From contig CANQSN010000006.1 in assembly GCA_947626505.1 (NCBI GenBank), positions 1 to 60,400 on the forward strand: a stretch of DNA of 60,400 nucleotides, read 5' to 3'. How positions within the stretch are numbered: position 1 is the stretch's first letter; every line of letters starts with the position of its first letter. The DNA is from an uncultured Lachnospiraceae bacterium (GTDB lineage Bacteria > Bacillota > Clostridia > Lachnospirales > Lachnospiraceae). This document shows, piece after piece, positions 40,943 to 49,722 of this stretch. Under the pieces are notes generated by a model that did not search any database, was not told the DNA's origin, and saw only the letters and a list, made by a program, of their open reading frames with translations. The translations under genes and the position numbers were made by a program.

Positions 40943-42193
40943 ATGAATAAGATACCGTTTGTGACAAAGGAGCAATTGGATAAGATTACAGAGCAGTATC
41001 CGACACCGTTTCATTTATATGATGAAAAGGGTATTAGGGAGAATGCAAGGAGGCTTTATAAGGCGTTTTCATGGAATGAAGGCTTTAAGGAATATTTTGC
41101 AGTGAAGGCTACGCCCAATCCTACTATTTTAAAGATACTTAAGGAGGAGGGCTGCGGTACGGATTGTTCCTCTTTAACAGAGCTTATGATGTCGGAGATG
41201 TGTGGTATTAAAGGAAATAATATCATGTTTTCAAGCAACGATACGCCCAAGGAGGATTTTATAAAGGCGAGAGAGCTTGATGCTATTATTAATCTTGATG
41301 ATATTACTCATATTGATTTTTTAGACAGGGTGGCAGGTATGCCAAAGAAGATTTGCTGTCGCTTTAATCCGGGCGGTCAATTTGCTATTGCCAATACAAT
41401 TATGGATAATCCGGGAGACGCTAAGTATGGAATGACTAAGCCGCAGCTTATCGAGGCGTATAAGCGTCTTAAAGATATGGGAGTAGAAGAATTTGGGCTG
41501 CATTCATTTCTTGCCAGTAATACGGTAACAAATGATTATTATCCGGCGTTGGCTAAGATTTTATTTGAAACTGCTGTTGAGGTTAAAGAGGAAACCGGAG
41601 TGGAGATTAGTTTTATAAATCTGTCCGGCGGTATAGGAGTTGCCTATCGTCCGGAGGAGGAGCCGAATGATATTATGGCAATCGGCGAAGGCGTGCGCAA
41701 GGTATATGATGAAGTGCTGGTTCCGGCAGGTATGGGTAATGTAAAGATATTTACTGAGCTTGGCAGATTTATGCTTGCTCCTTATGGGCATCTTATTACA
41801 AAGGCAGTTCACGAAAAGCATACGCATAAGGAGTATATTGGAGTTGACGCATGCGCATGTAATCTTATGCGGCCGGCTATGTATGGGGCGTATCACCACA
41901 TTACAGTGATGGGTAAGGAGGATGCTTTGCCAGACCATGTATATGATGTAACAGGCTCTCTCTGCGAGAACAATGATAAATTTGCAGTGGACAGGCATTT
42001 GCCTAAGATTGATATCGGAGATACGCTTGTGATTCATGATTCCGGAGCGCATGGTTTTTCTATGGGCTACAACTATAATGGAAAGCTTCGTTCTGCGGAG
42101 ATTCTCCTAAAGGAGGATGGCTCTACGGAAATGATTAGAAGGGCGGAAACTCCTGACGATTATTTTGCAACGCTTAGAGGATTTGGGTTATAA
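40943..42193 (+). CDS. lysA: Diaminopimelate decarboxylase
   Basis: PLP enzyme that makes lysine from meso-diaminopimelate. 416 residues from ATG 40943 (GAGGAGG nine bases upstream). The PLP lysine lies in YFAVKATPNP; SGGIGVAY and ELGRFMLAPYG bind the phosphate; the second-subunit active-site segment reads GSLCENNDKFA, where most LysA proteins have CES(G/A)D; the closing HDSGAHGFSMGYNYNGKLRSAEIL is typical. The changed CENND box may be a lineage variant or hint at an altered substrate. Standing alone, it fits housekeeping lysine synthesis. Confidence 0.88.
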   Translation: MNKIPFVTKEQLDKITEQYPTPFHLYDEKGIRENARRLYKAFSWNEGFKEYFAVKATPNPTILKILKEEGCGTDCSSLTELMMSEMCGIKGNNIMFSSNDTPKEDFIKARELDAIINLDDITHIDFLDRVAGMPKKICCRFNPGGQFAIANTIMDNPGDAKYGMTKPQLIEAYKRLKDMGVEEFGLHSFLASNTVTNDYYPALAKILFETAVEVKEETGVEISFINLSGGIGVAYRPEEEPNDIMAIGEGVRKVYDEVLVPAGMGNVKIFTELGRFMLAPYGHLITKAVHEKHTHKEYIGVDACACNLMRPAMYGAYHHITVMGKEDALPDHVYDVTGSLCENNDKFAVDRHLPKIDIGDTLVIHDSGAHGFSMGYNYNGKLRSAEILLKEDGSTEMIRRAETPDDYFATLRGFGL

Positions 42194-42218
42194 ATAGTAT
42201 ATTGTATAGTAATATAAT

Positions 42219-42249
42219 AGGCGGACATAAGTGTCCGCCTTGAATTTTT
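42219..42249 (+). terminator. lysA terminator
   Basis: AGGCGGACA (42219-42227), loop TAAG, TGTCCGCCT (42232-42240), then a T-rich tail. Confidence 0.8.
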
Positions 42250-42314
42250 GGATAAGTACGCATTAAATTCATTGGTTTTAGATAATGGATGCGCGCTGTT
42301 TTGAAAAATGCAGT

Positions 42315-42833
42315 TTAAAGTGTTTCGGGTTCAGGATATTCCTCGCCTAGAGTGTCTACAGTAATTGACTTAATCGTCTGGTCTATTAAGGGACGGTCCA
42401 TGCGGTCAGTGTCTGTATTTGCAATCTTGTCCACAATATCCATGCCTTCCGTAAGCTTGCCAAAAGCAGCGTATTCTCCGTCTAAGTGCGGACTTTTTTT
42501 GTGCATGATAAAGAATTGTGAGCCGGCGCTGTCAGGCATCATGGAACGCGCCATGGAAAGTACGCCTTCATCGTGCTTTAAATTGTTTGTAAATCCGTTT
42601 GAGGAAAATTCACCCTTGATGCTGTAACCCGGATCGCCTGTGCCGGTTCCGTTTGGACATCCGCCCTGAATCATAAATCCCGGAATTACGCGGTGAAAAA
42701 TAAGTCCGTTGTAAAATCCCTTTTTAATAAGTGAAATAAAGTTGTTGACGGTGTTGGGAGCAATTTCGGGGTAAAGTTCGGCTTTCATGATATCCCCGTT
42801 CTCCATTTCAATTGTTACAATTGGATTAGACAT
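42315..42833 (-). CDS. Cyclophilin-type peptidyl-prolyl isomerase
   Basis: 172 residues, cytoplasmic (no signal peptide). The cyclophilin core is complete: GLIFHRVIPGFMIQGGCPNGTGTGDPGY, SMARSMMPDSAGSQFFIMHKKSPHLDGEYAAFGKLTEGMDIVDKI. The catalytic Arg lies in FHRV and the Gln in MIQGG. AGGAG precedes the ATG. It is convergent with lysA and divergent from the phosphodiesterase. Confidence 0.94.
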   Translation of the reverse strand: MSNPIVTIEMENGDIMKAELYPEIAPNTVNNFISLIKKGFYNGLIFHRVIPGFMIQGGCPNGTGTGDPGYSIKGEFSSNGFTNNLKHDEGVLSMARSMMPDSAGSQFFIMHKKSPHLDGEYAAFGKLTEGMDIVDKIANTDTDRMDRPLIDQTIKSITVDTLGEEYPEPETL

Positions 42834-42997
42834 AACATTTTCTCCTGTTCTGATATATTATTTTTTTATGTATATAAGAATAACATAAAAATGTTGAGAT
42901 GTAAAACGGGGATTTTACAAAAGTGTATAAATACAGCTTGCGAACGTTTTTGTTTTTCGATAAAATATAAATATTATAAAAATCGGGAGGGATACAT

Positions 42998-43741
42998 ATG
43001 GCGGAGCGCACTCCAATCATTATTGCCCACAGGGGAGCAAGTAAGCTGGCAAAACAGGAGAATACATTGGAAGCCTTTCAGATTGCAATTGATTTAAAGT
43101 GCGATATGGCAGAGTTTGATATAAGAAGGACTAAAGATGGCAAACTCATTGTATTCCATGATTCGGTTATAAAAAGGCAGCCTGCCGATAAAAAGGGACA
43201 GCTTTTAGCTGAGCTTAGTTATAATCAGATTAATGAGATTGCAGCAGAAAGAAATTACCATGTGCCGCTGCTTACGGAGGTGCTGGATTTGTGCAAGGGA
43301 AAGATTCGTCTTGATGTGGAGCTTAAGGAGGAGGGATTAAGCCATTCTTCCGTAGATATGATTCGTAAAAGGTTTGGTTATGGATATGATGAGTTCAGCA
43401 TTAAGTCGTTTATTGATAAGGTTTCGCTTGAGGTTAAAGAGTATGATAAAAGAGTGACTACAGGTTTGCTTGTGGGACGCAGCAAGGGTTCGTTTACCTT
43501 GCGTATGAGCGAGTATTTTCCGGAAAAGAGGCTTGCTGCATGTAAGGCTGATTTTATTTCCCCTCACTATTATTTTATTACAAGCTTGTTTATGGAAAGA
43601 ATGAAAAAACAGGGATATCCGGTGTATGTATGGACGGTTAATGATAAAACGGTTATGAGGCGGATGTTTAGCCGAGGAGTAACAGGTATAATTACAGACG
43701 CGCCTGATGAGGCTATGGAGGAGTTCGGAAGAAATTTATGA
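42998..43741 (+). CDS. Glycerophosphodiester phosphodiesterase
   Basis: Hydrolyses glycerophosphodiesters from phospholipid or teichoic acid turnover to glycerol-3-phosphate. 247-residue TIM barrel with IIAHRGASK (catalytic His-Arg), ENTLEAFQ, the metal-binding EFDIRRTKDGKLIVFHD, LDVELKEEG, and the closing VYVWTVNDKTVMRRMFSRGVTGIITDAPD. No signal peptide, so it acts in the cytoplasm. GGGAGG precedes the ATG. Confidence 0.93.
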   Translation: MAERTPIIIAHRGASKLAKQENTLEAFQIAIDLKCDMAEFDIRRTKDGKLIVFHDSVIKRQPADKKGQLLAELSYNQINEIAAERNYHVPLLTEVLDLCKGKIRLDVELKEEGLSHSSVDMIRKRFGYGYDEFSIKSFIDKVSLEVKEYDKRVTTGLLVGRSKGSFTLRMSEYFPEKRLAACKADFISPHYYFITSLFMERMKKQGYPVYVWTVNDKTVMRRMFSRGVTGIITDAPDEAMEEFGRNL

Positions 43742-43862
43742 AAAAAGCGCATTAGTATAGGATAGGCGGAATAAATAATTTGTGTGATTTGTAAAAAATT
43801 TTTGTTATTTTAAGCTATGTGAGGTGATTATGAATAAAAAAGAAAAATATCAGCTTTTTTTG

Positions 43863-43890
43863 TTGACATCTGAAAATTATTGAATATAAT
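43863..43890 (+). promoter_or_regulatory. Promoter upstream of the Amt-PII gene
   Basis: TTGACA (43863-43868), a 16-bp spacer and TATAAT (43885-43890). Confidence 0.65.
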
Positions 43891-43910
43891 ATAAAACGTA
43901 AACGGCAATG

Positions 43911-43944
43911 GCGTCGTAGGGAAAACCCTACGGCGCTTTTTTTT
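43911..43944 (+). terminator. Intrinsic terminator in the Amt-PII leader
   Basis: GCGTCGTAGGG (43911-43921), loop AAAA, CCCTACGGCGC (43926-43936; one G-U pair), then eight T. It lies 155 bp before the start codon and just after the promoter. Confidence 0.85.
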
Positions 43945-44098
43945 GTAAGGCAATTGCTAATCCTTGTACTTTTATTTATTGCCTTGCAGTTGCCGGTTAT
44001 TTCTATAAAAGTTTTTATAAAGAATTTATAGAAAGAGCCGGAGTGCCATTTAGAAATCCGATGATAACGGAAAAATATAGCAGAATGGAGGAATTGTT

Positions 44099-45859
44099 AT
44101 GACGGAAGAAATAATGGAGGTAATCGGCGGTCAGGTCTTTGGCGTCTGGTTTTTAATCGGCGCGGCATTGGTATTCTGGATGCAGGCAGGATTTGCTATG
44201 GTGGAGGCGGGTTTCACCAGAGCCAAGAATGCGGGTAATATTATAATGAAAAATCTTATGGACTTCTGTATCGGTACGGTAATGTTCATTCTGATTGGAT
44301 TTAGCTTATTACTGGGCGAGGATTTATTAGGTTTTATAGGTAAACCGGGATTTGATATCTTTAACAGCTATCAGGATTTTGACTGGTCCAGCTTTATTTT
44401 CAATCTGGTATTTTGCGCAACTACAGCAACTATTGTGTCCGGAGCTATGGCGGAGAGGACGAAGTTTTTATCTTACTGTATATATTCCGCAGTGATATCC
44501 GGTTTGATTTATCCGATTGAGGCGCACTGGATTTGGGGCGGCGGATGGTTAGCCCAGATGGGATTTCACGATTTTGCAGGTTCATGCGCCATACATATGG
44601 TAGGCGGTCTTGCAGCTTTGGTAGGCGCTAAAATTTTAGGCCCTCGTATTGGAAAGTTCAGCAAGAAGAAGGACGGAAGCATTAAGGTAAATGCTATTCC
44701 GGGGCACAATTTAACCATTGGCGCATTAGGCGTATTTATTCTCTGGCTTGGATGGTATGGATTTAACGGTGCGGCAGCAACAAGCGTAGACCAGCTTGCA
44801 TCTATTTTTGTGACGACTACGATTGCTCCGGCGATTGCTACGACAGTTTGTATGATTTATACATGGTTAAGGTACGGTAAGCCTGATGTATCAATGTGTT
44901 TGAATGCGTCGCTGGCAGGTTTGGTTGCGGTTACTGCTCCATGTGATGCGGTAGATGCTTTTGGCGCTATTATTATCGGCGCAGTGGCAGGCTTGCTTGT
45001 AGTGTTTGGCGTTTGGTTCTTAGATTATAAGCTGCATATTGACGATCCGGTTGGTGCGGTGGCAGTTCATTGCTGTAACGGTATATGGGGTACTATTGCA
45101 GTGGGATTATTTGCAACAGATACAGCTCCGGGATATAGCTTGGCGGATGCGGACGGAAATGTTTTAACAGGTCTTTTCTATGGCGGAGGAGTAAAGCTTT
45201 TAGGTATTCAGTTAGTTGGTTTTGTTACGGTAGCGGCGTGGGCAGTTATTACGATGACGGTTGTATTCTTATTGATTAAGGCGATTGTCGGGCTTCGCGT
45301 CAGCAAAGATGAGGAGATTCAGGGATTGGATTCTACGGAGCATGGCTTGGATTCCGCTTACTCAGGATTTGCGCTTGGCGATGCTTTAGACGGAGTATAT
45401 TCAAGCGGTCCTGTTAAAGAGGAAGGCTCTGTTTCCGCTGACGAGGCTATTCCTGTTCAGGTGCTTGAGGGCAGCAAGGGCAATGTCGCTTCAGATGTTA
45501 AGCTTTCAAAGATTTCTATTATATGTAAGCAGAATAAGTTTGAGGAACTCAAGGAGGCGCTTAATGAAATCGGCGTTATGGGTATAACGGTAACTCAGGT
45601 GCTTGGATGCGGCGTACAGAAGGGTAATACAACAAATTATTATCGTGGAGTTGCGATTGATATGGTGCTTCTTCCTAAGGTTAAGGTTGAGGTTATTGTC
45701 AGCAGAGTGCCTGTGGCTGATGTTGTAAAAGCCGCTAAGAGAGCGCTTTATACCGGTAACATTGGAGACGGTAAGATTTTTGTATATGATGTGGAAAATG
45801 TTATCAAGGTACGTACCGGCGAGGAAGGCTTTGACGCTTTGCAGGGTGACGAAGACTGA
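44099..45859 (+). CDS. amt: Ammonium transporter fused to a PII signalling domain
   Basis: 586 residues. Residues 1 to about 425 form the Amt/MEP channel, with about 11 membrane segments, GFTRAKNAGNI, the twin-His pore motifs GLIYPIEAHWIWGGGWL and VHCCNGIWGT, and a GHNLTIGALGVFILWLGWYGFN segment. A polar linker follows, then a full PII domain (about 465-586) with VTQVLGCGVQKG, RGVAIDMVLLPKVKVEVIV and TGNIGDGKIFVYDVENVIKVRTGE. The T-loop has no Tyr at the usual uridylylation site. Normally PII (GlnK) is separate and plugs the channel when nitrogen is plentiful; here it is tethered. TGGAGG precedes the ATG. Confidence 0.93.
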   Translation: MTEEIMEVIGGQVFGVWFLIGAALVFWMQAGFAMVEAGFTRAKNAGNIIMKNLMDFCIGTVMFILIGFSLLLGEDLLGFIGKPGFDIFNSYQDFDWSSFIFNLVFCATTATIVSGAMAERTKFLSYCIYSAVISGLIYPIEAHWIWGGGWLAQMGFHDFAGSCAIHMVGGLAALVGAKILGPRIGKFSKKKDGSIKVNAIPGHNLTIGALGVFILWLGWYGFNGAAATSVDQLASIFVTTTIAPAIATTVCMIYTWLRYGKPDVSMCLNASLAGLVAVTAPCDAVDAFGAIIIGAVAGLLVVFGVWFLDYKLHIDDPVGAVAVHCCNGIWGTIAVGLFATDTAPGYSLADADGNVLTGLFYGGGVKLLGIQLVGFVTVAAWAVITMTVVFLLIKAIVGLRVSKDEEIQGLDSTEHGLDSAYSGFALGDALDGVYSSGPVKEEGSVSADEAIPVQVLEGSKGNVASDVKLSKISIICKQNKFEELKEALNEIGVMGITVTQVLGCGVQKGNTTNYYRGVAIDMVLLPKVKVEVIVSRVPVADVVKAAKRALYTGNIGDGKIFVYDVENVIKVRTGEEGFDALQGDED

Positions 45860-45904
45860 ATATAAGTACGAAAAAAAATACAATCTAAAAAAGTCAATAA
45901 AAAT

Positions 45905-45947
45905 GAGGGCTTTCGACAATTATCGAGTCGATTGCCCTCTTTTTTTT
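45905..45947 (+). terminator. Amt-PII terminator
   Basis: GAGGGC (45905-45910) and GCCCTC (45934-45939) with an inner TCGAC/GTCGA stem, then eight T. Confidence 0.85.
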
Positions 45948-45967
45948 AAATACCATATATAGACATA

Positions 45968-45995
45968 TTGAAAAGAATGTGATACTATATATAGT
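45968..45995 (+). promoter_or_regulatory. nrdD promoter with NrdR-like box
   Basis: TTGAAA (45968-45973), a 16-bp spacer and TATAGT (45990-45995). The -10 overlaps the palindrome ACTATATATAGT (45984-45995), close to the NrdR box core. A weaker related sequence, AACATATAGTAA, lies near 46139-46150. Confidence 0.5.
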
Positions 45996-46037
45996 GACTT
46001 CAGAAAAGAAAGCAGGATTTTATATAAAGACCTTATA

Positions 46038-46060
46038 AAGCCTGATTTATAGGGCTTTTT
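46038..46060 (+). terminator. Weak terminator-like hairpin in the nrdD leader
   Basis: AAGCCT and GGGCTT arms around GATTTATA, then T5. The rest of the leader to 46180 has a near-direct repeat (GATTATGTTG / GATTATGTCA) but no element I can name. Confidence 0.4.
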
Positions 46061-46180
46061 CTATGCGGTTACAGTCGTATTAGGTCAGATTATGTTGGAT
46101 TATGTCAGGTTTTACTGTCCGGTATATTTTTTGAAGTATAACATATAGTAATTATGTATTAAAGGGAAGGGTATTGTACT

Positions 46181-48346
46181 ATGAAAATTATCAAGCGAAA
46201 TGGAGCCGAAGAAGTATTTAACATTGAAAAGATAAGTAACGCCATTCGTAAGGCAAATCGCGAGGTGGCCAGTGTAGACAAGCTGACCGAGGATGAGATT
46301 CGTGCAATTTCTATTCAGGTGGAACATGCCTGCCTGAATATGAGTCATTGTCCGAGCGTTGAGGAGATTCAGGATTTGGTAGAGAACCAGATTATGAACC
46401 GTCAGTCATTTGCTCTGGCAAGAACTTATATTACATACCGTTTCCGCAGAGCTTTGGTGCGTAAGGCGAACTCTACCGACGACCAGATTATGAGCTTGAT
46501 TGAGTGTGACAATGAAGAGGTTAAGCAGGAGAATTCTAATAAAAATCCTGTTGTAAACAGCGTTCAGAGAGATTATATGGCGGGCGAGGTGTCTAAGGAT
46601 ATAAGTAAGCGTCTGTTGCTGCCTAAGGAGGTTATTGAGGCGCATGAGGACGGTATAATTCATTTTCATGATATGGATTATTTTGCACAGCATATGCATA
46701 ACTGCTGTCTGGTGAATCTTGAGGATATGCTTCAGAACGGTACAGTGATTAGCGAGACTATGATTGAGAAGCCTCATAGTTTTTCTACTGCTTGTAATAT
46801 CGCTACACAGAGCATTGCGCAGATTGCCAGTTCACAGTACGGAGGACAGAGCATTTCATTAGCGCATTTGGCGCCATTTGTTGATGTAAGCCGGCAGAAG
46901 TACCGCAAAGAAGTACGCAGGGAGCTTAGCGCGGCGGGGATTGAAGCAGATGATAAAAAGATTGAAGATATTGCCGAGATGCGGGTTATGGAGGAGATTC
47001 AAAGGGGCGTTCAGATGATTCAGTATCAGGTTATTACTCTTATGACGACCAATGGACAGGCGCCATTTGTAACCGTATTTATGTATCTTAACGAGGTACC
47101 GGAAGGGCGCACAAGGGACGACCTTGCAATGATTACGGAGGAAGTGCTTAAGCAGAGGATTCAAGGGGTGAAAAACGAGAAGGGAGTTTGGATTACTCCT
47201 GCATTTCCTAAGCTTATTTATGTATTGGAGGAGGATAATATTGAGGAGGGAAGCAAGTATTATTATTTGACGAAGCTTGCCGCAAAATGTACTGCAAAGC
47301 GCATGGTTCCTGATTATATTTCCGAGAAGGTTATGAAGAAGCTAAAGCAGGATAACTGCTATACTTGTATGGGCTGCCGCTCTTTTCTTACAGTATATAA
47401 GGATGAAAATGATAAGTTTAAGTTTTATGGGCGTTTTAATCAGGGCGTTGTAACTATTAATCTGGTTGATGTGGCTTGTTCTTCCGGCAAAGATGAGGAG
47501 AAGTTTTGGAAGATTTTTGACGAGCGTCTTTTGCTCTGCAAAGAGGCTTTGATGTGCCGCCATAACCGCCTTAAGGGAACGCCTTCAGATGTGGCGCCTA
47601 TTCTGTGGCAGAATGGAGCTTTAAGCAGATTGAAGAAGGGAGAGACGATTGATAAGCTTTTATATGGCGGATATTCAACTATTTCATTGGGTTATGCAGG
47701 ACTTTGCGAGTGCGTGCGATATATGAAGGGCGTTTCGCATACTGATCCTGAAAAAGGGACTCCGTTTGCTTTGGAGATTATGCAGCATATGAATGATATG
47801 TGCCGGCGTTGGGCAGAGGAGACAAACATTGATTTTAGTTTATATGGGACTCCGCTGGAGTCCACTACCTATAAGTTTGCTAAGTGCCTTCAGAAGCGTT
47901 TTGGGATTATCGAGGGCGTAACGGACAGAAATTATATTACAAACAGTTATCATGTCCATGTAACAGAGGAGATTGATGCGTTTGAGAAGCTTAAGTTTGA
48001 GTCTCAATTTCAGGCGTTGTCGCCGGGAGGAGCCATTTCCTATGTGGAGGTTCCTAACATGATGGATAATTTGGATGCAGTGCTTTCTGTTATGCATTTT
48101 ATATATGATAACATTATGTATGCCGAGCTTAATACCAAAAGCGATTATTGCCAGGAGTGCGGTTATAACGGGCAGATTAATATTGTGAATGATGAAGATG
48201 GCAAGCTGGTTTGGGAGTGTCCTAATTGTGGTAACAGAGACCAGAATTTGATGAATGTGGCGCGCAGAACCTGCGGATACATTGGTACTCAGTTCTGGAA
48301 TCAGGGCAGAACGCAGGAGATTAAAGAGAGAGTATTACATTTGTAG
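46181..48346 (+). CDS. nrdD: Anaerobic ribonucleoside-triphosphate reductase
   Basis: Class III, glycyl-radical enzyme that makes dNTPs without oxygen. 721 residues: an ATP-cone (about 1-95, MKIIKRNGAEEVFNIEKISNAI), the ten-stranded barrel, a C-terminal zinc site of two CxxC pairs (CQECGYNG and CPNCGNRD), and the glycyl-radical motif RTCGYIGTQFWNQGR near the end. Its activase nrdG lies 0.8 kb downstream. The promoter carries an NrdR-like palindrome. Confidence 0.96.
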   Translation: MKIIKRNGAEEVFNIEKISNAIRKANREVASVDKLTEDEIRAISIQVEHACLNMSHCPSVEEIQDLVENQIMNRQSFALARTYITYRFRRALVRKANSTDDQIMSLIECDNEEVKQENSNKNPVVNSVQRDYMAGEVSKDISKRLLLPKEVIEAHEDGIIHFHDMDYFAQHMHNCCLVNLEDMLQNGTVISETMIEKPHSFSTACNIATQSIAQIASSQYGGQSISLAHLAPFVDVSRQKYRKEVRRELSAAGIEADDKKIEDIAEMRVMEEIQRGVQMIQYQVITLMTTNGQAPFVTVFMYLNEVPEGRTRDDLAMITEEVLKQRIQGVKNEKGVWITPAFPKLIYVLEEDNIEEGSKYYYLTKLAAKCTAKRMVPDYISEKVMKKLKQDNCYTCMGCRSFLTVYKDENDKFKFYGRFNQGVVTINLVDVACSSGKDEEKFWKIFDERLLLCKEALMCRHNRLKGTPSDVAPILWQNGALSRLKKGETIDKLLYGGYSTISLGYAGLCECVRYMKGVSHTDPEKGTPFALEIMQHMNDMCRRWAEETNIDFSLYGTPLESTTYKFAKCLQKRFGIIEGVTDRNYITNSYHVHVTEEIDAFEKLKFESQFQALSPGGAISYVEVPNMMDNLDAVLSVMHFIYDNIMYAELNTKSDYCQECGYNGQINIVNDEDGKLVWECPNCGNRDQNLMNVARRTCGYIGTQFWNQGRTQEIKERVLHL

Positions 48347-48381
48347 AATATTTATTATTGGTGTAAGCTGTCAATGTTTAA

Positions 48382-48410
48382 AACAACACTGGAAACAGTG
48401 TTGTTTTTTT
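48382..48410 (+). terminator. nrdD terminator
   Basis: AACAACACTG (48382-48391), GAAA tetraloop, CAGTGTTGTT (48396-48405) and a T tail. Confidence 0.9.
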
Positions 48411-48466
48411 GTTTGTATAATTAGTCTTTTTTTGGAAATACTATCATAAAGAAAAGAGGTGTGTTT

Positions 48467-48898
48467 ATGAATACAGATACTGTGAGTTTGCTAAAGGAGA
48501 TTAACTCCGGCTGCAAGATGGCAATAGACAGCATTGACCAGATTAAGGAGTTTACAAAGGGTGATGAGCTTAAGCGCTTGATTGATGAGTACAGGGATGA
48601 GCATGTGGGATTAAAAGAACGTTCTGCAAAAATGTTAGAGTCCGCAGAGGAGGAGTGTGAGAAACCTAATATGATGGCTTCGGCATTTTCATGGTTTAGT
48701 ACGGAAATGAAAATGACAATGAATAATGAGGATAGTCAGGTGGCAAAAATTATGATGGACGGCTGCAATATGGGAATCCAGTCTATCGGCGAGTATGTAA
48801 ATAAGTATGCCACCGCATCTAAAGAAGCACAGGATTTGGCGAGAGAGCTTATCAGGTCAGAGGAGGAATTTAGTAAGAAAATGGAGAAATTCCTATAG
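48467..48898 (+). CDS. Small helical-bundle protein between nrdD and nrdG
   Basis: 143 residues, all-helical by composition, resembling four-helix-bundle proteins of the DUF2383/ferritin-like kind: LLKEINSGCKMAIDSIDQIKE, then ELKRLIDEYRDEHVGLKERSAKML, a Met-rich third helix and a C-terminal amphipathic helix. Glu and His residues are present, but I do not see a clean ExxH diiron pair. ATG 48467 has AGAGGTG about six bases upstream. It has its own terminators on both sides, so it is a separate unit despite its position. Confidence 0.7.
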   Translation: MNTDTVSLLKEINSGCKMAIDSIDQIKEFTKGDELKRLIDEYRDEHVGLKERSAKMLESAEEECEKPNMMASAFSWFSTEMKMTMNNEDSQVAKIMMDGCNMGIQSIGEYVNKYATASKEAQDLARELIRSEEEFSKKMEKFL

Positions 48899-48956
48899 GC
48901 TTTAAGCTTACATTTTTTTGAAAATATGCTTAATATAGTTGTATGAATAAGTGACG

Positions 48957-48984
48957 GGAGATGGCGGTAGCTGTCTCCTTTTTA
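48957..48984 (+). terminator. Terminator after the helical-bundle gene
   Basis: GGAGA (48957-48961) and TCTCC (48974-48978) with further inner pairing, then T5. The remaining 140 bp to nrdG is AT-rich with no confident element. Confidence 0.7.
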
Positions 48985-49127
48985 GTTTTTATTATAAAAT
49001 GAAATTGGTATTCTGATTTTGTTCAATTTATGTTATTATATGTAAAGCGGATATAGTAGGTTATAAGGTTAATGAAGCAGGAGGCCCACTGACTTTAAAC
49101 AATGGGTAGTTTACTAAGGAGGCGTTT

Positions 49128-49655
49128 ATGAATTATTCAGAGATTAAGTATAACGATATTGCAAACGGTCCCGGAGTTAGGGTGTCGCTGTTTGTCAGCG
49201 GCTGCCCGCATCAGTGTAAGGGATGTTTTAATGAGGATACATGGAGTTATGAATATGGGGAGAAGTTTACCGAGTCTACGATAGAGGATATTTTAAATGG
49301 TCTAAAGCCTTCTTATATTAAGGGGTTGACGCTGCTTGGCGGCGAACCAATGGCAAGGCAGAATCAAAAAGGACTGCTGCCGCTTTTAAGAAGGGTTAAG
49401 GAGGAATTTCCTAAGAAGGATATATGGTGTTTTACGGGGTATGTGTTTCAGGATTACATAAAGAAGATTATGCTCAAGGAGTGGGATGAGGCGAAGGAGT
49501 TTTTATCGTATGTCGATGTGCTGGTGGACGGTCCGTTTAAAGAGGAGTTAAAGGATATTATGCTTAAGTTTAGGGGTTCTTCAAATCAGAATATTATTCT
49601 GGTAAAGGAGTCCTTAGAGCAGGATAGGCTTGTCCTTTGGGAAAACGGTAATTAA
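49128..49655 (+). CDS. nrdG: Anaerobic ribonucleotide reductase activating protein
   Basis: Radical-SAM activase that installs the glycyl radical on NrdD. 175 residues. The cluster motif CPHQCKGC (CxxxCxxC) is near residue 26; GVRVSLFVSGC precedes it, and TLLGGEPM binds SAM. AAGGAGG lies six bases before the ATG. Confidence 0.95.
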   Translation: MNYSEIKYNDIANGPGVRVSLFVSGCPHQCKGCFNEDTWSYEYGEKFTESTIEDILNGLKPSYIKGLTLLGGEPMARQNQKGLLPLLRRVKEEFPKKDIWCFTGYVFQDYIKKIMLKEWDEAKEFLSYVDVLVDGPFKEELKDIMLKFRGSSNQNIILVKESLEQDRLVLWENGN

Positions 49656-49722
49656 GAGCTAGTCTTGAAATGTGTCAGATATGTGTTAAAATGTGAAGCA
49701 TAACAGGATAAGGAGAAAGATA

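Larger units (their letters stand above)
43742..44098 (+). other. Amt-PII leader region
   Basis: 357 bp without a convincing gene. It holds a promoter (43863-43890), an intrinsic terminator (43911-43944), complementary arms AAGGCAAT (43947-43954) and ATTGCCTT (43978-43985), and TTGCCG (43990-43995), which could pair with CGGCAA (43903-43908) just ahead of the terminator. The arrangement suggests attenuation, but the promoter-to-terminator distance is very short. Confidence 0.5.

Noticed and set aside
41561-42052. Long antisense frame inside lysA (163 codons), and similar ones in malQ, nrdD and the LRR genes
   Set aside because: They are mirror frames produced by the codon bias of strongly coding genes; no ribosome sites or motifs.
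43830-43883. 17-residue open frame with a fair ribosome site (GAGGTGATT before ATG)
   Set aside because: It runs through the Amt-PII promoter -35 region and ends at the -10; no family resemblance. Possibly chance.
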